Below, piece after piece: positions 51,034 to 63,443 of a stretch of DNA of 64,000 nucleotides. The stretch spans positions 7,867,001-7,931,000 of the forward strand of contig JAQISU010001239.1 of NCBI GenBank assembly GCA_029339505.1, given 5' to 3'. Under the pieces are notes generated by a model, which was given only the letters and a program-made list of their open reading frames with translations, was not told the DNA's origin and ran no database searches. The position numbers and the translations under genes were made by a program. This DNA is from Unio delphinus (lineage: Eukaryota > Mollusca > Bivalvia > Unionida > Unionidae). Positions within the stretch are counted from its first letter, which is position 1. Each line of letters opens with the position of its first letter.

Positions 51034-53382
51034 CAGTCATTATTTATTGTATTGAAAATCCATTGATATCAGTGAGGTCCAGTCCTACATTAGTTTCAGA
51101 TATGTTTACAAATGTCCTTTCATCTATTTCATGTTTAACAATGTAAATGTTTTTGAGTAGGGACCGTAAAATTTTGTGTCAAATGACGGATTCCTTGGTA
51201 ATCACTTTGATTTTACTGTCCATGCATCTTAAGACATGTTCATTTGAGTTTGAATAGAATGGTTGTTTTGATCATTTGATGGCATCAGTTCAGCTGTTGG
51301 ATCAATTATTATATTTCCCAAACTTTATTTAGATTTTACTTCCAGTCTATTATTATTTTGAAGCTATCAATAACATACCATTTGTCCAGACTGTATTCTT
51401 GAATTTATTTAGTTGAATTTAATTAATTTAATAGAAGTGCACTTTATTTCATGTGCATGAATGCTGAGTTTGTGCAAATCATATTATGTTTTAGTGACAT
51501 ATTGTTGGCTTTACATGGTTGTTATTTGCATTACATATCATAAAGTTTAAGATCTGATAATTTATAAATATATCTTGGTCCAGTCAATTTCTTATTATAT
51601 AATGTTGATGTATATCAATTTAGTTGCATCAACTCAGAAATATACTTCTTACTCAGGAAAGTTGATCACTTAGTCTTCTGTTTTTAGATATTTCCTCAGT
51701 AACATGAAGTGTATATCTCTTTGTTTTGGGAGTTTTTGCCAGTAACATTATTTATTACCAAAATACTGCTATGATATGATATATGAAGTGTATTGATATA
51801 TCTTTTACAGATCTTTTAACCTTCCCATCCTGACCTAATACCTACATAAGATGAATGTTCCCATGACCACATTTCGCTATACCATTTCGACCATGAGATG
51901 AAAGCATGTAGCAATTGGGTTGTATGTGTGTGCGTATGTGTGTGCATATGTGGACAGCTTTTGTTAATAATTATTCCTACACTTATAGCTCACCAACCTC
52001 TTACCTGATTCACTTTCTTATTTGCATTATAACATTATCCCATATCTTTCTTTTTTACATGCCATTCATGCCCATGGGTGGGGTAAAGAATTATATTAAG
52101 GACACATTTTGGTTGTAGTTTTAACAGTACTTACATTTTGATTTCCTCTTCACTTCATATTTGGAATTAAAAATCATCACATGCTTCACTTTCCATAGTA
52201 TTTCTCCTTCCCTTGGGTGGCATAATGGGGTCACAAATTATAATGGAGGCACATTCTGGTTAAAGGTGTCTTCTTTCCATGTTTCCATAACTAAATCACT
52301 ACTTGGTATAAATACAGTTTCATTACTCAATTTACTATTCCTCCCCCTACTCTTGAATAAGGTCCCAGAAAAATGTTAACTTTTTGGTGCCAGTTTGGAT
52401 TTCATTTTATTTTAATTAGATTTTAAATATTTATTTTTCTCTAATGTTGCTCCCTCCCTGTGCTATGTTGTATTTTTGTTATGTCCCTGGATCTCAAGAA
52501 CTAGGTCACTTTTTTAATTTTTGGGCACCCATTGTACCCCCTCCTCTAGGAAATTATAGAATGGTTAAAAAAATAATTCTTTATTCTAAACATTGCACTT
52601 GGAAGTAATCATATTCTTGGTTACAGATTTGACAAATTTTAAAACATGACAGAAATCCCTAAATCTTCCTCAAAAGAACACTCAGATAAAACTCTTTTGT
52701 GAGTAGAATTAAATGTATTGTGAATAGGTTTAATTCCTAATGCCTGATAAATGTTCGGTGAAAAATTAATTGTTGCTAACTCAACAATATAAACAATAAT
52801 CAGAAATTTAAATTTGAGGAAAGAAATGTTTGTTAAAACTGGGGCCAGGTACATGATGTTCCAATGATATGATGACTTATTCATGTTGCACACCAGTTAT
52901 GTCCTAATTTTGTATGGTACTCACTCCTTCAGGTTCTGTCATCAGTTTTTATGGTGATGGTGCACAATCTGTAATATCATACCCCAATTTTGCATTCAAA
53001 CATGACAGCACTTGAAGTTCTATGCAGATTTGATGGCACACTGTTTGGTAACATTGATGTGTCCAAGTTTACATTAACAGGGGATTTGGGTTGTATTCTG
53101 GCACACCAAACAGTGCACTTTGTGGAAGGCTAATAAACCTAAGTGGTGTGTAGATTAGAATTACTTGCCTGGTGCAGTGTTAGCATATATTTCAGTCTGA
53201 CTACTCTATTTCTTGGCCAGGCCATGTAAATAACTTTGTACAATTGTGCAGAATCCATATGTTGCATCAGATCTGTTTATCAATGGTCTAACACAATTTT
53301 GTTGTTTTGCAATAATTTTAGTTGATTTGACAGAATTTGGAATCATATATTTGGAACTGCTGCTTGCAAACTAATCTAATTT

Positions 53383-53386
<4 letters not shown>

Positions 53387-53456
<70 letters not shown>
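53387..53456. repeat. Compound (CT)n-(AT)n microsatellite
   Basis: About 22 CT units (53387-53430) run directly into 13 AT units (53431-53456). Confidence 0.97.
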
Positions 53457-53462
<6 letters not shown>

Positions 53463-53529
53463 CAGTGAATCCCTGATACAGTACTGAGCGCTAAGTGTGA
53501 TTCGGATTTTTAACACAGCTTTAACAATT

Positions 53530-53815
53530 TTTCAATCATATTTTTCAATCATATCGCTACAATGTCTCCAGTGAGGCAATTTATAATGATGTCTATCACT
53601 GGGGCATCATGCTACAGACATGTAGCATTATGTCCCACCCAGTCACATTATCCTGACACCAGGCCAACCATTCCCAACACTAACCTCTTAATGCTGAGTG
53701 CCAAGCAAGGCAGCTATTAGTACCATTATTGTAAGTCTGGGGATCGAACCCACGACCTCCTGCTTCCATGGTGGATGCTCTAACCACTAAGTCATCAGAG
53801 TCTCAGTGGCTAACA
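53530..53815 (-). repeat. tRNA-derived SINE-like repeat, family B (fullest copy)
   Basis: On the minus strand the head reads GGTTAGAGCATCCACCATGG and GTCGTGGGTTCGATCCCC (good B box). The body contains the reverse of GCTATTAGTACCATTA, CCCAGTCACATTATCC and GGCAATTTATAATGATG. Fragments of the same family are at 4411-4580 and 6431-6741. Confidence 0.8.
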
Positions 53816-55698
53816 TTATCCATAATGTTGTTCACACAAAAGTATATGCACTCACTGCAATTTTATTTACCCACATGAGAGTATAAAACCAAATAGTTCA
53901 GCTTTGTGCAGCATCCATTTTAGAAACTACTTTCACCTTGTGGAAGTAAGAGTTTTGTAAGGTTACACATTAAAAGGAAACAGCAGGAAAGAAACTCTGA
54001 CACTTGTGTGATATGAGAGTTGGAGTGTGTGGGAGGGAATGATTGACTCATGGGACAGATTTGCATGCTTTTTATTTTTAACAATTCATTTTCTGTTCAA
54101 ACAGATATTATATTCATTAGAATTCAATTAGGGTTTTTGTTTTTTATGTTAACAATGGAAAACATGCAGGTTATATTGAAATGAGGTAAGTACTTTAATT
54201 CTGCACAAAAACTAGTAATGGTAGCCAAGCTGGGCTGATCCAGTTGTATGTGTGTGAGTGTGTGGGGGGGAGGGGTCAGCAAACATGCAGTCATCTGTTG
54301 GTCATGTAGCCAAAGCCCTTACCACTAAGCCATGCAACAGCTTGAAAACTGACTAAAAGATTCCAAAACATATGTACATACCAAGTCAAACTGTCCATAA
54401 TCTGTTCAGTTTAAAAGCTCTCAGACCTAGGTGACTGTTTTAAATAACTTATATTTTGACAGTTAAGTGTTATATACCATATGTACTCGCAGTTGAGTCC
54501 CACTGCACACTACACCATGTAATCAGTAGAACAAGCAACATAGACCTTTACCAGTACAATATAGGACAGCAGATCTGGATCTGTGTGGGTTGTTAGGAGT
54601 ATTCTGTACAATGAACAACGTAGACCCTGGTCTGCCAGTTCATTAGGGGCAGCATGTCAGAGTCTATGTTGTTTGTAGTTGGACATGACTTATTAAGGTA
54701 TTCCATATAATTTAAGTCTTACATTTCTTCCTAAGAGTCATAATTGTATTTTCATGCATCTGTAATCAAATCAAATATTTTGGCATTAATGCGAGTTTTC
54801 ATATTGGTAAGTTATGACCTTAAAAAAATACTTTATTATTTGTGTGAGCAATTTTATTTGAAATGATAACATTAGATTTATTTAACTATAATATCTGCTG
54901 TCTGTGGAGATGTCTTTCAAGAAAAAATGTGTAGTTTCCTGAAGTAATAAGTGTAGATTTTTACATATTTGCCTTTTTTCAATGTGGTATATTTTGTCTT
55001 GATTCAATGTGGTATATTTTGATATTTTTGCGTCCTCATATATTTAAATAAATTTCACATGGAACAGTATCTTTTTATATTTGTCTTTATTTTTAAAATT
55101 GCAAATGAACAACACTTATTCATAATCATTTAAGTTGATGAAGTTAGTATGGCTAATTAATTGACACACCCAAAGTAGTCCACATTGGAAAATAGGGAAA
55201 AGGCTCTTTCACAGTAGTGCAAGTGAAATCATAGTTATATATGTACTTAACTTTATAACTGATGGGAAGGGCATATGTTTTCATGATAAGTCACATAATT
55301 GAACATTTTGGCTTGCTTTTTCAAGTAAGCACTTAAATGAAGTGCAATAGTTGTATTTCCACTTGATATTGACTTTGATGTACAATCTTGGGTTATGCAA
55401 TTTGAGCCAAATTTAAGTTACCCTGTGCCCCTTTTAAAGAATGGGTCATGTTACACCAGTATATTATTTTCAAATATGATGTAGATACTGATTACAGGGT
55501 CAGATTATGTGGCAAATCGTTTATTTCAAAATGAGGTACTTAATTGTGATAGGAATCCTTTAATATAATTTTTTTTAAATCATAAAATAAAATTATATGT
55601 AAAAAAAAAAGACTTCAGTGATTGAAATTACTTGTATATTGTCTTAATTATTTTATTACTGGAAAAGCGCACAGAAATAGTTAATTTTATTAACGACC
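53816..55698. other. No gene recognised
   Basis: AT-rich DNA. A weak inverted pair AACAAGCAACATAGACC (54530) and GTCTATGTTGTTTG (54662) lies about 115 bp apart. AATAAA near 55044 could be a distal polyadenylation signal. Otherwise nothing. Confidence 0.5.
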
Positions 55699-58643
55699 AG
55701 TATATCAGTGTATTCTTCCTGACAAAACATGGCTTAAAACATCAGGCAATGAGCCCAAGTGCGCAGATTTAACACCCACCACTTACTCCATCAAGTCGTT
55801 CCCCTGCAACTTTTGCAGAGGTGAAATTGCTGTCATCACAAAGAATTCTATGATAAAATGCCTTAAATACAACACAACCTTCAATTTCTGCCACACATAG
55901 TTTGAACTAGTCTAAACAACACTTACACTGGAACAAAGGTCAGTCCATGTTTTCTGTCTCTACCGCCCTCCTCTTTGTCGAAAAAACAAGATGACTGAAT
56001 CTCTCTTTTTGGAGTAGTTTCCGAATCTTCTGGAGTATGGAAATTCGATAGGTGGCAACCTAATTATTCTTGGAGATTTAAACTTTCACTTTGACTGTCC
56101 TGGAAATCCATCATACACGTCAAACCTCCTAGATTCCAATCATTTTTTTCAACCTTAAACAGTTAACCAACCCACCCATAAACTTGGTCACATTTTAGAC
56201 AGGTTTCTTCATAGACCTGATGATAGTGTTATGCAATCCACCCTTGTATCCCACGAACTTGCATCAGATCGCCTCTGCATATATGCCATTTTGACGTATT
56301 AGTCCCTAGCTCTCCACCATTATTTGCTACTAAGAGAAATCTCAGTATGATAGATAGAACCAAATTAATGCAAGACATCCAAGAAAACCTAACAACTTAC
56401 TTACATCCTACAGCAGAACGATTCAATAACTGCCTGCGTTCATTGCTTGAAAAACATGTCCCAGCCACCAAATACAGAATATCAATAAAAATGTGTTCTC
56501 CATGGTATAGCAGTGTTAGGGACCAGCTTCGCACTGCTAAAAGACATTGCTAAAAAGCAGAGAGGCTTTACCTTTCCACCAGACTCACTATTCATAAACA
56601 AATTTATGAAGTCGCTAAAAAGAATGTCACAAACATAGTCCATTTAGCCAAATTATCCTACTACAATACTAAGATCATGGAGAGTTCCAGCTGCAAAGAG
56701 CTCTTCGAGATAGCTAACAAAATAATATCAAGGAACAAACCACCACTTCCAACTACCTTCTCGCCAGTAGACCTTACGGACATATTTGCAATTTTCTTCC
56801 GTGACAAAGTATAAACTAACAGAGATTCGCTTGACAACACAATTTCAATTGACTCTTCACCTTACAGTTAAGATACAGAATTTCAGCGACAACCTTTAGG
56901 AGCATTTGAACCTGTCTCTATTAATTTAGTACGGACAATGGTGATGACGAGTGTACCAAAGTCTTGTGAACTTGATCCAATTCCAACATCACTACCGCTT
57001 GAATGCTTAGACCCAGTATTGCCTTCACTAACTGATATTATTAATATCTCTCTCATCGGGGAAATTCCCATCTTATTTCAAACTGCCATCGTAAAGCCTC
57101 TGCTGAAACCAGCACTTGACCATAATGATTTAAAGAACTACTGCCCAGTTTCTTAATGTTCCATTAATATAAAAAAAATCTTAGAAAAAGTTTGTATAAC
57201 ACAACTTGTATCTCATTGGAATTCAAACAGTCTTTTTAGCAATGTACAGTCTGCATATCGCCCTTGCCACAGTACTAAAACTACTCTTCTGAAAGTATTT
57301 AATGACATTCTTTCTGCTTTGGATAGTGGAACGATTACAGTCCGCATCCTTTTTTATTTATTTGTCTGCAGCATTTGACACAAAAGACTATGATATATTA
57401 CTTCACCGTCTCCAGCATGTATTTGGCATTCACAATAGAGCCTTACATTTGTTCAAATTCTACTAAGTCATTAGGAGTATCTTCAAATGGAATACATTCC
57501 AGCCCAGTTGATCTATGTTGTGTGTTCCACAGTGGTCTGTTCTTGGACGTGTTCTCTTCATTCTGTACACTCAGCCGCTCTCAAGTGTCATAGATCATCA
57601 CCCAGTGTCTCACCAATTGTACGCTGATGACACCGAAATATACGGGTCTAGCCACCCAACTGAAGTTGCTGCTACTATCCACAGAGTAGAGGTGCATTTC
57701 TGATGTGAAATCATGGATGCCATGTAACAAGTTGCAGATGAATGATGATAAAACTGGGGCCATTCTGATCACACAAAAAAACTTTCTCATTCACATCGTT
57801 TACTTCAGATAATAAATATCAGCAACACCAACATTAAAATCACACAGTCAATACGAAACCTAGGTGTTACTCTAGACAGTACTCTCACATTGCACCAACA
57901 TGTCATGAACATATGCAAGGCTGCATATCTTGAGCTGAGACGCATCAGTTCCATTCGCAAATATCTTTCAGTTGATGCCACTAAAACACTTGTGTGTTCA
58001 TTAGTACTTTCAATACTGGACTATTGTAACTCAATTCTGTCTGGTTCGTCACAATATGTACTGCAGAAACTTCAAAAAGTTCAAAACACAGCTGATCGGA
58101 TCATCTTTTGAGTACCTCGATCAGAACACACCATACCACTGCTATGTAACCTACCCTAGCTATACATTCGATCCAGAATCAAGCAAAATGTGTTCTCTGT
58201 GCTACGTTTCAATGACAGACTCCAATCCAACATACCTATCCGGCCTCACCCGGTATGTACACACCAGCAAGATACTTACGCTCCTCTTCTGACAATCGTA
58301 TACTCGTTGTCCCCACTATGAAAACGAAGTCATATGGACAACGTTGTTTTGCATACCAGGGCCCGGTGATGCGGAACGAATTGTCCATTGAAATTGGACA
58401 TAAAGACACAGTGATCCCTTTCAAGAGTGCTCTTAAAACTCACCTTTCTTGACTAGAAGAACAAACTTAAAAACCTAATAATATTTAGGACCTTAAATAT
58501 TTTTAACATTTTCTTTATGTTTTCCAATTTCATGGGTTTTTGTTTGCCTTTTTGTTTTTCTGTAACACTATCATTATAGATGGTGTATAGGGCTTAGATC
58601 TTTTAAGGATTAGGCGCTATACAAAGTCCTCATTATTATTATC
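55699..58643 (+). pseudogene. L2/CR1-like LINE, 5'-truncated, inactive
   Basis: A nearly 3-kb copy with broken frames but conserved order. Endonuclease pieces: KTWLKTSGNE (55725), VFCLYRPPL (55950), LIILGDLNFHFDCPGN (56060-56110), QPTHKLGHILDRFL (56165) and the linker MIDRTKLMQDIQENL (56347). Reverse transcriptase pieces: CELDPIPTSLPLECLD (56968), KPLLKPALDHNDLKNYCPVS (57093-57153), SAYRPCHSTKTTLLKV-like text (57248), AAFDTKDYDILLHRLQ (57370), LYADDTEIY with the catalytic YADD (57620-57631), LGVTLDSTLTLHQHV (57860) and the C-terminal KSYGQRCFAYQGPVMRNELS (58327). The 3' end is GGCGCTATACAAAGTCCTCA plus an (ATT)n tail. The same tail occurs in WLS intron 5. Clade is by eye. Confidence 0.9.
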
Positions 58644-58699
58644 TCCCTGCATGCCATGCTTAAAGAAATTGCCTCGAGTGGCAGATCTCGTTACAAATG

Positions 58700-60130
58700 T
58701 CAACAAGCATCAGCTGCAGCAGTCACGACCGAAACAAAATTAGGAATGCGAATCTCAGTAGAGACTTGTTAACATGCCGATTCTTACACCATTCTTCGTG
58801 CTTAGTGAAGGGTTGGAAGTCTATTGCAAGTTTCGTGTCAACACAAAAAGCTACTTCGGTGTCACTGGATAGTTTCGTATTCCCTCTCCTCTTACCAAAC
58901 CTTCTTACCTTAGCCCCCCCCCCCTCCCCGCAACTGTTAATGTGACTGTCTTACGTATAGAGTTATAAATTTATTCAGAAAAAAATCTGTTAATTCGCTT
59001 ACAATTTTTAAAATTTAGACGTAAAAATTGATAGATCTGTGTATTAAATGCTGTGCACAGCTAGAAAATCAGGAGATCAAATGGTTAATTTCGGTTCCAA
59101 TTTAAATGCCAGCTTGGTTTAGGTGATCATGTGTCTCTGTTGCAGAGGTAACTATTTCAAGAAGGTTGATGGTTAAATGAGAGACATGCCGATGTGGTAT
59201 AAAAACAATCACCTTTAATCATGCATAAGACCCTATTGTTTCTTTTATAGTTAAAAACCGCCTTGTCATTATAAAATATCCAAAATGTCATTGTTTGGAA
59301 TTAACACAGTAAAATCGTGTTGGGAATAGTAATGGCTTTGTATACAACGTATCGGTTGTTTAAAAAATGACCCCTAATACCGCCATCAAATATTAGACTC
59401 ATTATCGATTATGTACTTGGTCTTGCCCCTGATGTTTCGCTATATTGAATTTTGAAATTGGTGCAGATGAAACTAAAGAAATTGAGGTTAATGTTGTTGT
59501 TATACGATTGGAATGTATGATTATCTGGCATATGGGAATGCAGAATGTGCCTGATTGCTCAAGTCTTTGATCAGCGTTAAAGACAGCAATCAGTTGCGAT
59601 GGGAAAAATCAGAAGACGAATGTCACTAAGGACTTGTTGGCATACTAAGTCTTACATAATTCTTCGTAATTTCATTTTGTGTTGGAAGTGTATGACTCGC
59701 CTGGTTGCAATATTTGTATCAGCAAAGTACTTTACTATATTAAAAAGTTGCAATTTAGGCCTCAGTGGACAGGTTCGTACTTTGACCACCCCTAACCCAG
59801 ACCTGCTTCCCTCCTCCTCTCCCAAACGTTAAAGCAGACGGCAATTGTCTAGTGTCTAGTGTTTTGAAATTGTCCTAGATATTATATATGTAATTCTGCT
59901 CACATTTATTTGCGTTAGGTTTAAAAATGGATTAATCTTTCCGTCACAGTTAGAAGATCAAATTCTTGACTTCGGCTCCAAAATGAACAGCTATGATTTA
60001 CAAATCTTTTATATGTCTGCTGCATATATGGATATCTAAAGATTGAGATGTTAAAAGGTAATGACAGGAATACCAAAATGTTATCAAAACATGCATGCGT
60101 AAGATCCTAATTTATTTTCATCGCCTTGTG
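58700..60130. repeat. Two diverged direct copies (about 58700-59235 and 59590-60110)
   Basis: Matching landmarks in order: AGACTTGTTAACATGC / GGACTTGTTGGCATAC, ATTCTTCGT, GGGTTGGAAGT / GTGTTGGAAGT, GTTTCGTATT / GTTCGTACTT, a C-rich stretch with CTTCCCTCC-type text, AGATCAAATGG / AGATCAAATTC, and CATGCATAAGACCCTA / CATGCGTAAGATCCTA. Offset is about 870-890 bp. Function unknown. Confidence 0.6.
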
Positions 60131-61410
60131 TTAATTTAATTCTCTAATTGTAGTTAACCAGCTGAAATTAAACTATAAAAGAGGGTATTTTATAGTGTCG
60201 GTTCGGTATACAAACTATTATCTGTAGAAAAAATTATCTATATAATTTATATATTAAAATCTTAAAACCATGATTTCAGGAAAAGGGTCATTATTTGTTG
60301 TTAGTATTAATTATTCTAATTTTCTCATTCTGTAATCGTCAAAAGAAGTATAATGCAAAATATATCCCCTTGAACTTAAGCATATGAATATTAGAGACCG
60401 GTCATTTAATCTTATTGTTTTTGCCCATGGGGACTGAATAACATTTTTTTTTCTAAGTCAGACTAATTTTACGGATAGTGTTATTAAACATATTGCCACA
60501 AATCAGAGCAAGAACATTTTGAAGACAATCGGAATCTGATACAGATTCCTTGTAAATATTACTAGCCTTGCGACGATCACCCACGGCTTATAAAACTGTT
60601 TTCATTGCTGACCTTTCAAGTGATGAAGGGAAGTGATGTCTTCAGGGATGTGTCTATTTATTAGGCACTACGCCCGATATCAGGATTATATTGTGAATGG
60701 TCATTAAGGCACTAATGTTTCATGAGGAAATACTTTCATGACTATGGCGATTTTGTTCACAAGAATTTTTACCGTTTTACGGGAAAGTCAGATTCTCATG
60801 TTTCTCATGAAGATGGAACAATTTTTTCAAACTAAAATCGCAACATAATATTGGCTTTTTTATTATGAATAAACCAACATTCTAGGTCAAATTTGCACAT
60901 GTTTCACGGAAAAGGTTAACAATGTAGCTTGTTGTCTTCAAAGGCTTGCAACGCCATCGTATCCGTTATGACAACACATTTATTTAGTTGAATGTTCGTG
61001 TAATTCCGCTTTATCGTGAAATAATTCACTTTATTCATTAACACTAACATTTCGCCAAAATACGGTGATCCAGTTAAATTTCTTGAAAGGCTTGAGTCGT
61101 CATTGAAAATAATTTTTACGTGAAGAAAGTATCATTTTTTAAAAATGAAGATTACACTTTTTCCGATAAAAATGTGCTGCGTCGAGACAATAGTCAAGGA
61201 TAATGAATAATATTACTTTCTTTTACTCGTTCACGCAAACTGCATAAAAAGGTACTAATTTTCACGAGAAGGTTACGTTTTCGTGAAAAAATGTGTAACT
61301 GTAGTCAACACTGTCACAAAAAACAAAATGCACGAGGAAAAAATAATGATCAGCAAACAAACGTTTATTTTCGAAAACAAAAACTTAGCTTTGCACCAAA
61401 AACATTACTA
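60131..61410. other. No gene recognised
   Basis: AT-rich DNA with recurring text such as TCATGAGGAAATAC and TTCTCATGAAGATGG that hints at very old repeats. No coding frame, RNA or mobile element could be supported. Confidence 0.4.
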
Positions 61411-61411
61411 C

Positions 61412-61665
61412 TTCTTAAAGAAAGTCGATGTTTGAAATGTTTTCATGACAGGGTGCTCACTTCAACACTTCAACTGGTATCACTCTTCATCAAGAAAATC
61501 GATATTGTAAATGCTGTCTTGGCAGGGTCCGCACTTTACACTTGAAACGTAACACTCCATTAAGAAAGTCGCTATTTTCAACGCTTACGGGACAGGGTGC
61601 ACACATTTTCACTTCAAACGAATGCGGTAACTAATTCATAAAGATTGACATCGTAACAGCTGAAT
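61412..61665. repeat. Degenerate tandem repeat, about 70-79-bp unit, 3-4 copies
   Basis: Units begin AAGAAAGTCGATGTTTGAAA, AAGAAAATCGATATTGTAAA and AAGAAAGTCGCTATTTTCAA, with a weaker fourth (AAAGATTGACATCGTAACA). Each contains GACAGGGTG or GGCAGGGTC, then CACTTCAA-type text. The 84-codon plus-strand frame over it is not convincing as a gene. Confidence 0.75.
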
Positions 61666-61924
61666 CATCTGCATGAAAAAAGGCTCTCTTTCTCGACACC
61701 ACTCTTTTCGAAAGTCATCCTTTTCTGAAAAACTTGCTTTGTATGAAAAGGAAACCTACTAATACCTCTTTCACCATATAAGAAAAACCTTCGTTTAAAT
61801 AGAAAAGAACAAAATTGCTCGAATAATATCACTGTACTATACACATATCTCAACTCGAGATGGAATTAGGGTTTAGAGAGGCATACCAATGTGTTATAAA
61901 AACATCAAGATGTAATCATTGTTA

Positions 61925-61931
61925 CACACAC

Positions 61932-61985
<54 letters not shown>
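61925..61985. repeat. (CA)(TA)(TG)n microsatellite
   Basis: A short CA/TA stretch followed by about 22 TG units. The CA and TG halves are complementary and can form a hairpin. Confidence 0.95.
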
Positions 61986-61987
<2 letters not shown>

Positions 61988-62797
61988 AAGTGTTTAAATT
62001 TAATTATTTATTGTCAGTTTTAAATTCTTTATGCATTTTTCATTACATGCTATTGTAATATAAATTGATTCACTAAAGATGATGTTTTTTCGGTTGATCT
62101 GAATTATTATTTAGTAAACAAGTAAGTAATCAAGTAATGTTCGCCTAGATCATGACCTTGATTCGTGCTTAGTGACAGCATCGTAAACAGGTTTTACTTT
62201 ATTTTAAAATGATTGGTTGTTACAAAGGTCAAGATGAGACTAGTGAATTAAGAAGTAAACAACGTTTTATTTGTAAAGAAAAATGATTGGTTATCGTAGC
62301 GGTCATGTTTGGAATAAGTGATATAAACAATTACATGACTCTCCCTTTTCTCAATTTTGCAATTTGGTGATTGTTTCGAAACTGCGTATTAGAATAGGCA
62401 ATAATCTTTGTTTAATGAATTATGGTTATTTCGGGGCTTTTAGCCTGACGTTAAGTTATTTTCTTTTGTTGAAGCCAGTTATTTTAATCCAAGTTAACTT
62501 TCCTTCAGTCCAGTTTCTATTTTAAAGGATTAATTCGTATTTCTGTAAATATTTGATGTGCTCATACAGAATTCTTAGACAAAGACAGTTTATCAGCATA
62601 CAAGGAGCTTTAAATCAGCATTAAACAGAATTTAGCATACGTCATCGTCTTCCATCTTGGATGTTCCAACAGGATTCGAACTTTAATCGATTAGACCATA
62701 TAATTACTAGGACTTCTGTGAATTAATTCGTGGAGTATTCTCGGATTTGATTCTTAAATTGTAAGTTTTTCTCCATTTTTCAGTCTTTCTCCGGGAA

Positions 62798-62803
62798 AAT
62801 AAA
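62798..62803 (+). promoter_or_regulatory. Polyadenylation signal inside a probable 5' LTR
   Basis: AATAAA, 85 bases before the primer binding site, where the R/U5 part of an LTR would lie. The LTR probably ends at about 62882 (CATAACA). Its left edge could not be found. Confidence 0.5.
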
Positions 62804-62888
62804 TTATTTGTCAAATCTTTTTAGAAAGCTTGTTGTTTTCGCTTTTTTGTGTTACTGTTTATTAGAACCTAAACGCATAACAAAGAAT

Positions 62889-62906
62889 TGGGGGCTCGTC
62901 CGGGAT
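62889..62906 (+). other. Primer binding site for tRNA-Pro, Ty3/gypsy element
   Basis: TGGGGGCTCGTCCGGGAT is the exact 18-base complement of the 3' end of tRNA-Pro (including CCA). It sits a few bases after a plausible LTR end and upstream of gag-like sequence, fixing a plus-strand element that continues past the window. Confidence 0.88.
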
Positions 62907-63002
62907 ATTTGATTTTGGGCTAAAATATTTCAGAATACTTTGTGTGTTTTTTATTTGATATTCTCTAGTTTTAAAACATTTCTTTCAAATCCTACCTAGC
63001 AA

Positions 63003-63403
63003 CAATTAGACTTTTTCAAGAAAGAAGAATTAATTCAATTTGCCAGAAAATACAATATTTCCGAAGCGAAAACTTTCTTAACGAAACAATAAATAAGAAA
63101 TATTTTGGTTCAGTGTTTGGATGAAAATAATGTTTTGGATAAATGTGCGTTTGTTTCGATCAGTAGGTCTGTATGAGACTTTAATCTAAATGTAAAATAA
63201 TTAAAATTAAAGTATAAATTTGAATTAAATTTAAAAAAGCTCGAACTTCAGGAAAGAAAGTAAGAAGAACAAATGCAAATCTAGTTATATAAGAAGAAAA
63301 AAGACAAATGCAGCTACAAGAAAACAAATGCAAATGCAGTTAGATAAGAAAGAAAAAGAAAAGGAAAGATAATTTTCAGTTACAATAAAAACAAATGCAA
63401 TTT

Positions 63404-63443
<40 letters not shown>

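Larger units (their letters stand above)
48796..53386. other. Intergenic or extended 3' UTR, mostly featureless
   Basis: AT-rich DNA of about 4.6 kb. It holds a TG/TA microsatellite (49684-49712) and a truncated SINE (50879-51033). Loosely similar blocks at 52070-52370 (CCCATGGGTGGGGTAAAGAA and CCCTTGGGTGGCATAATGGG) suggest an old repeat. No coding frame was recognised. Confidence 0.6.

Noticed and set aside
61291..61545. An 84-codon plus-strand gene
   Set aside because: Much of it is the degenerate tandem repeat; no domain or conserved start context.
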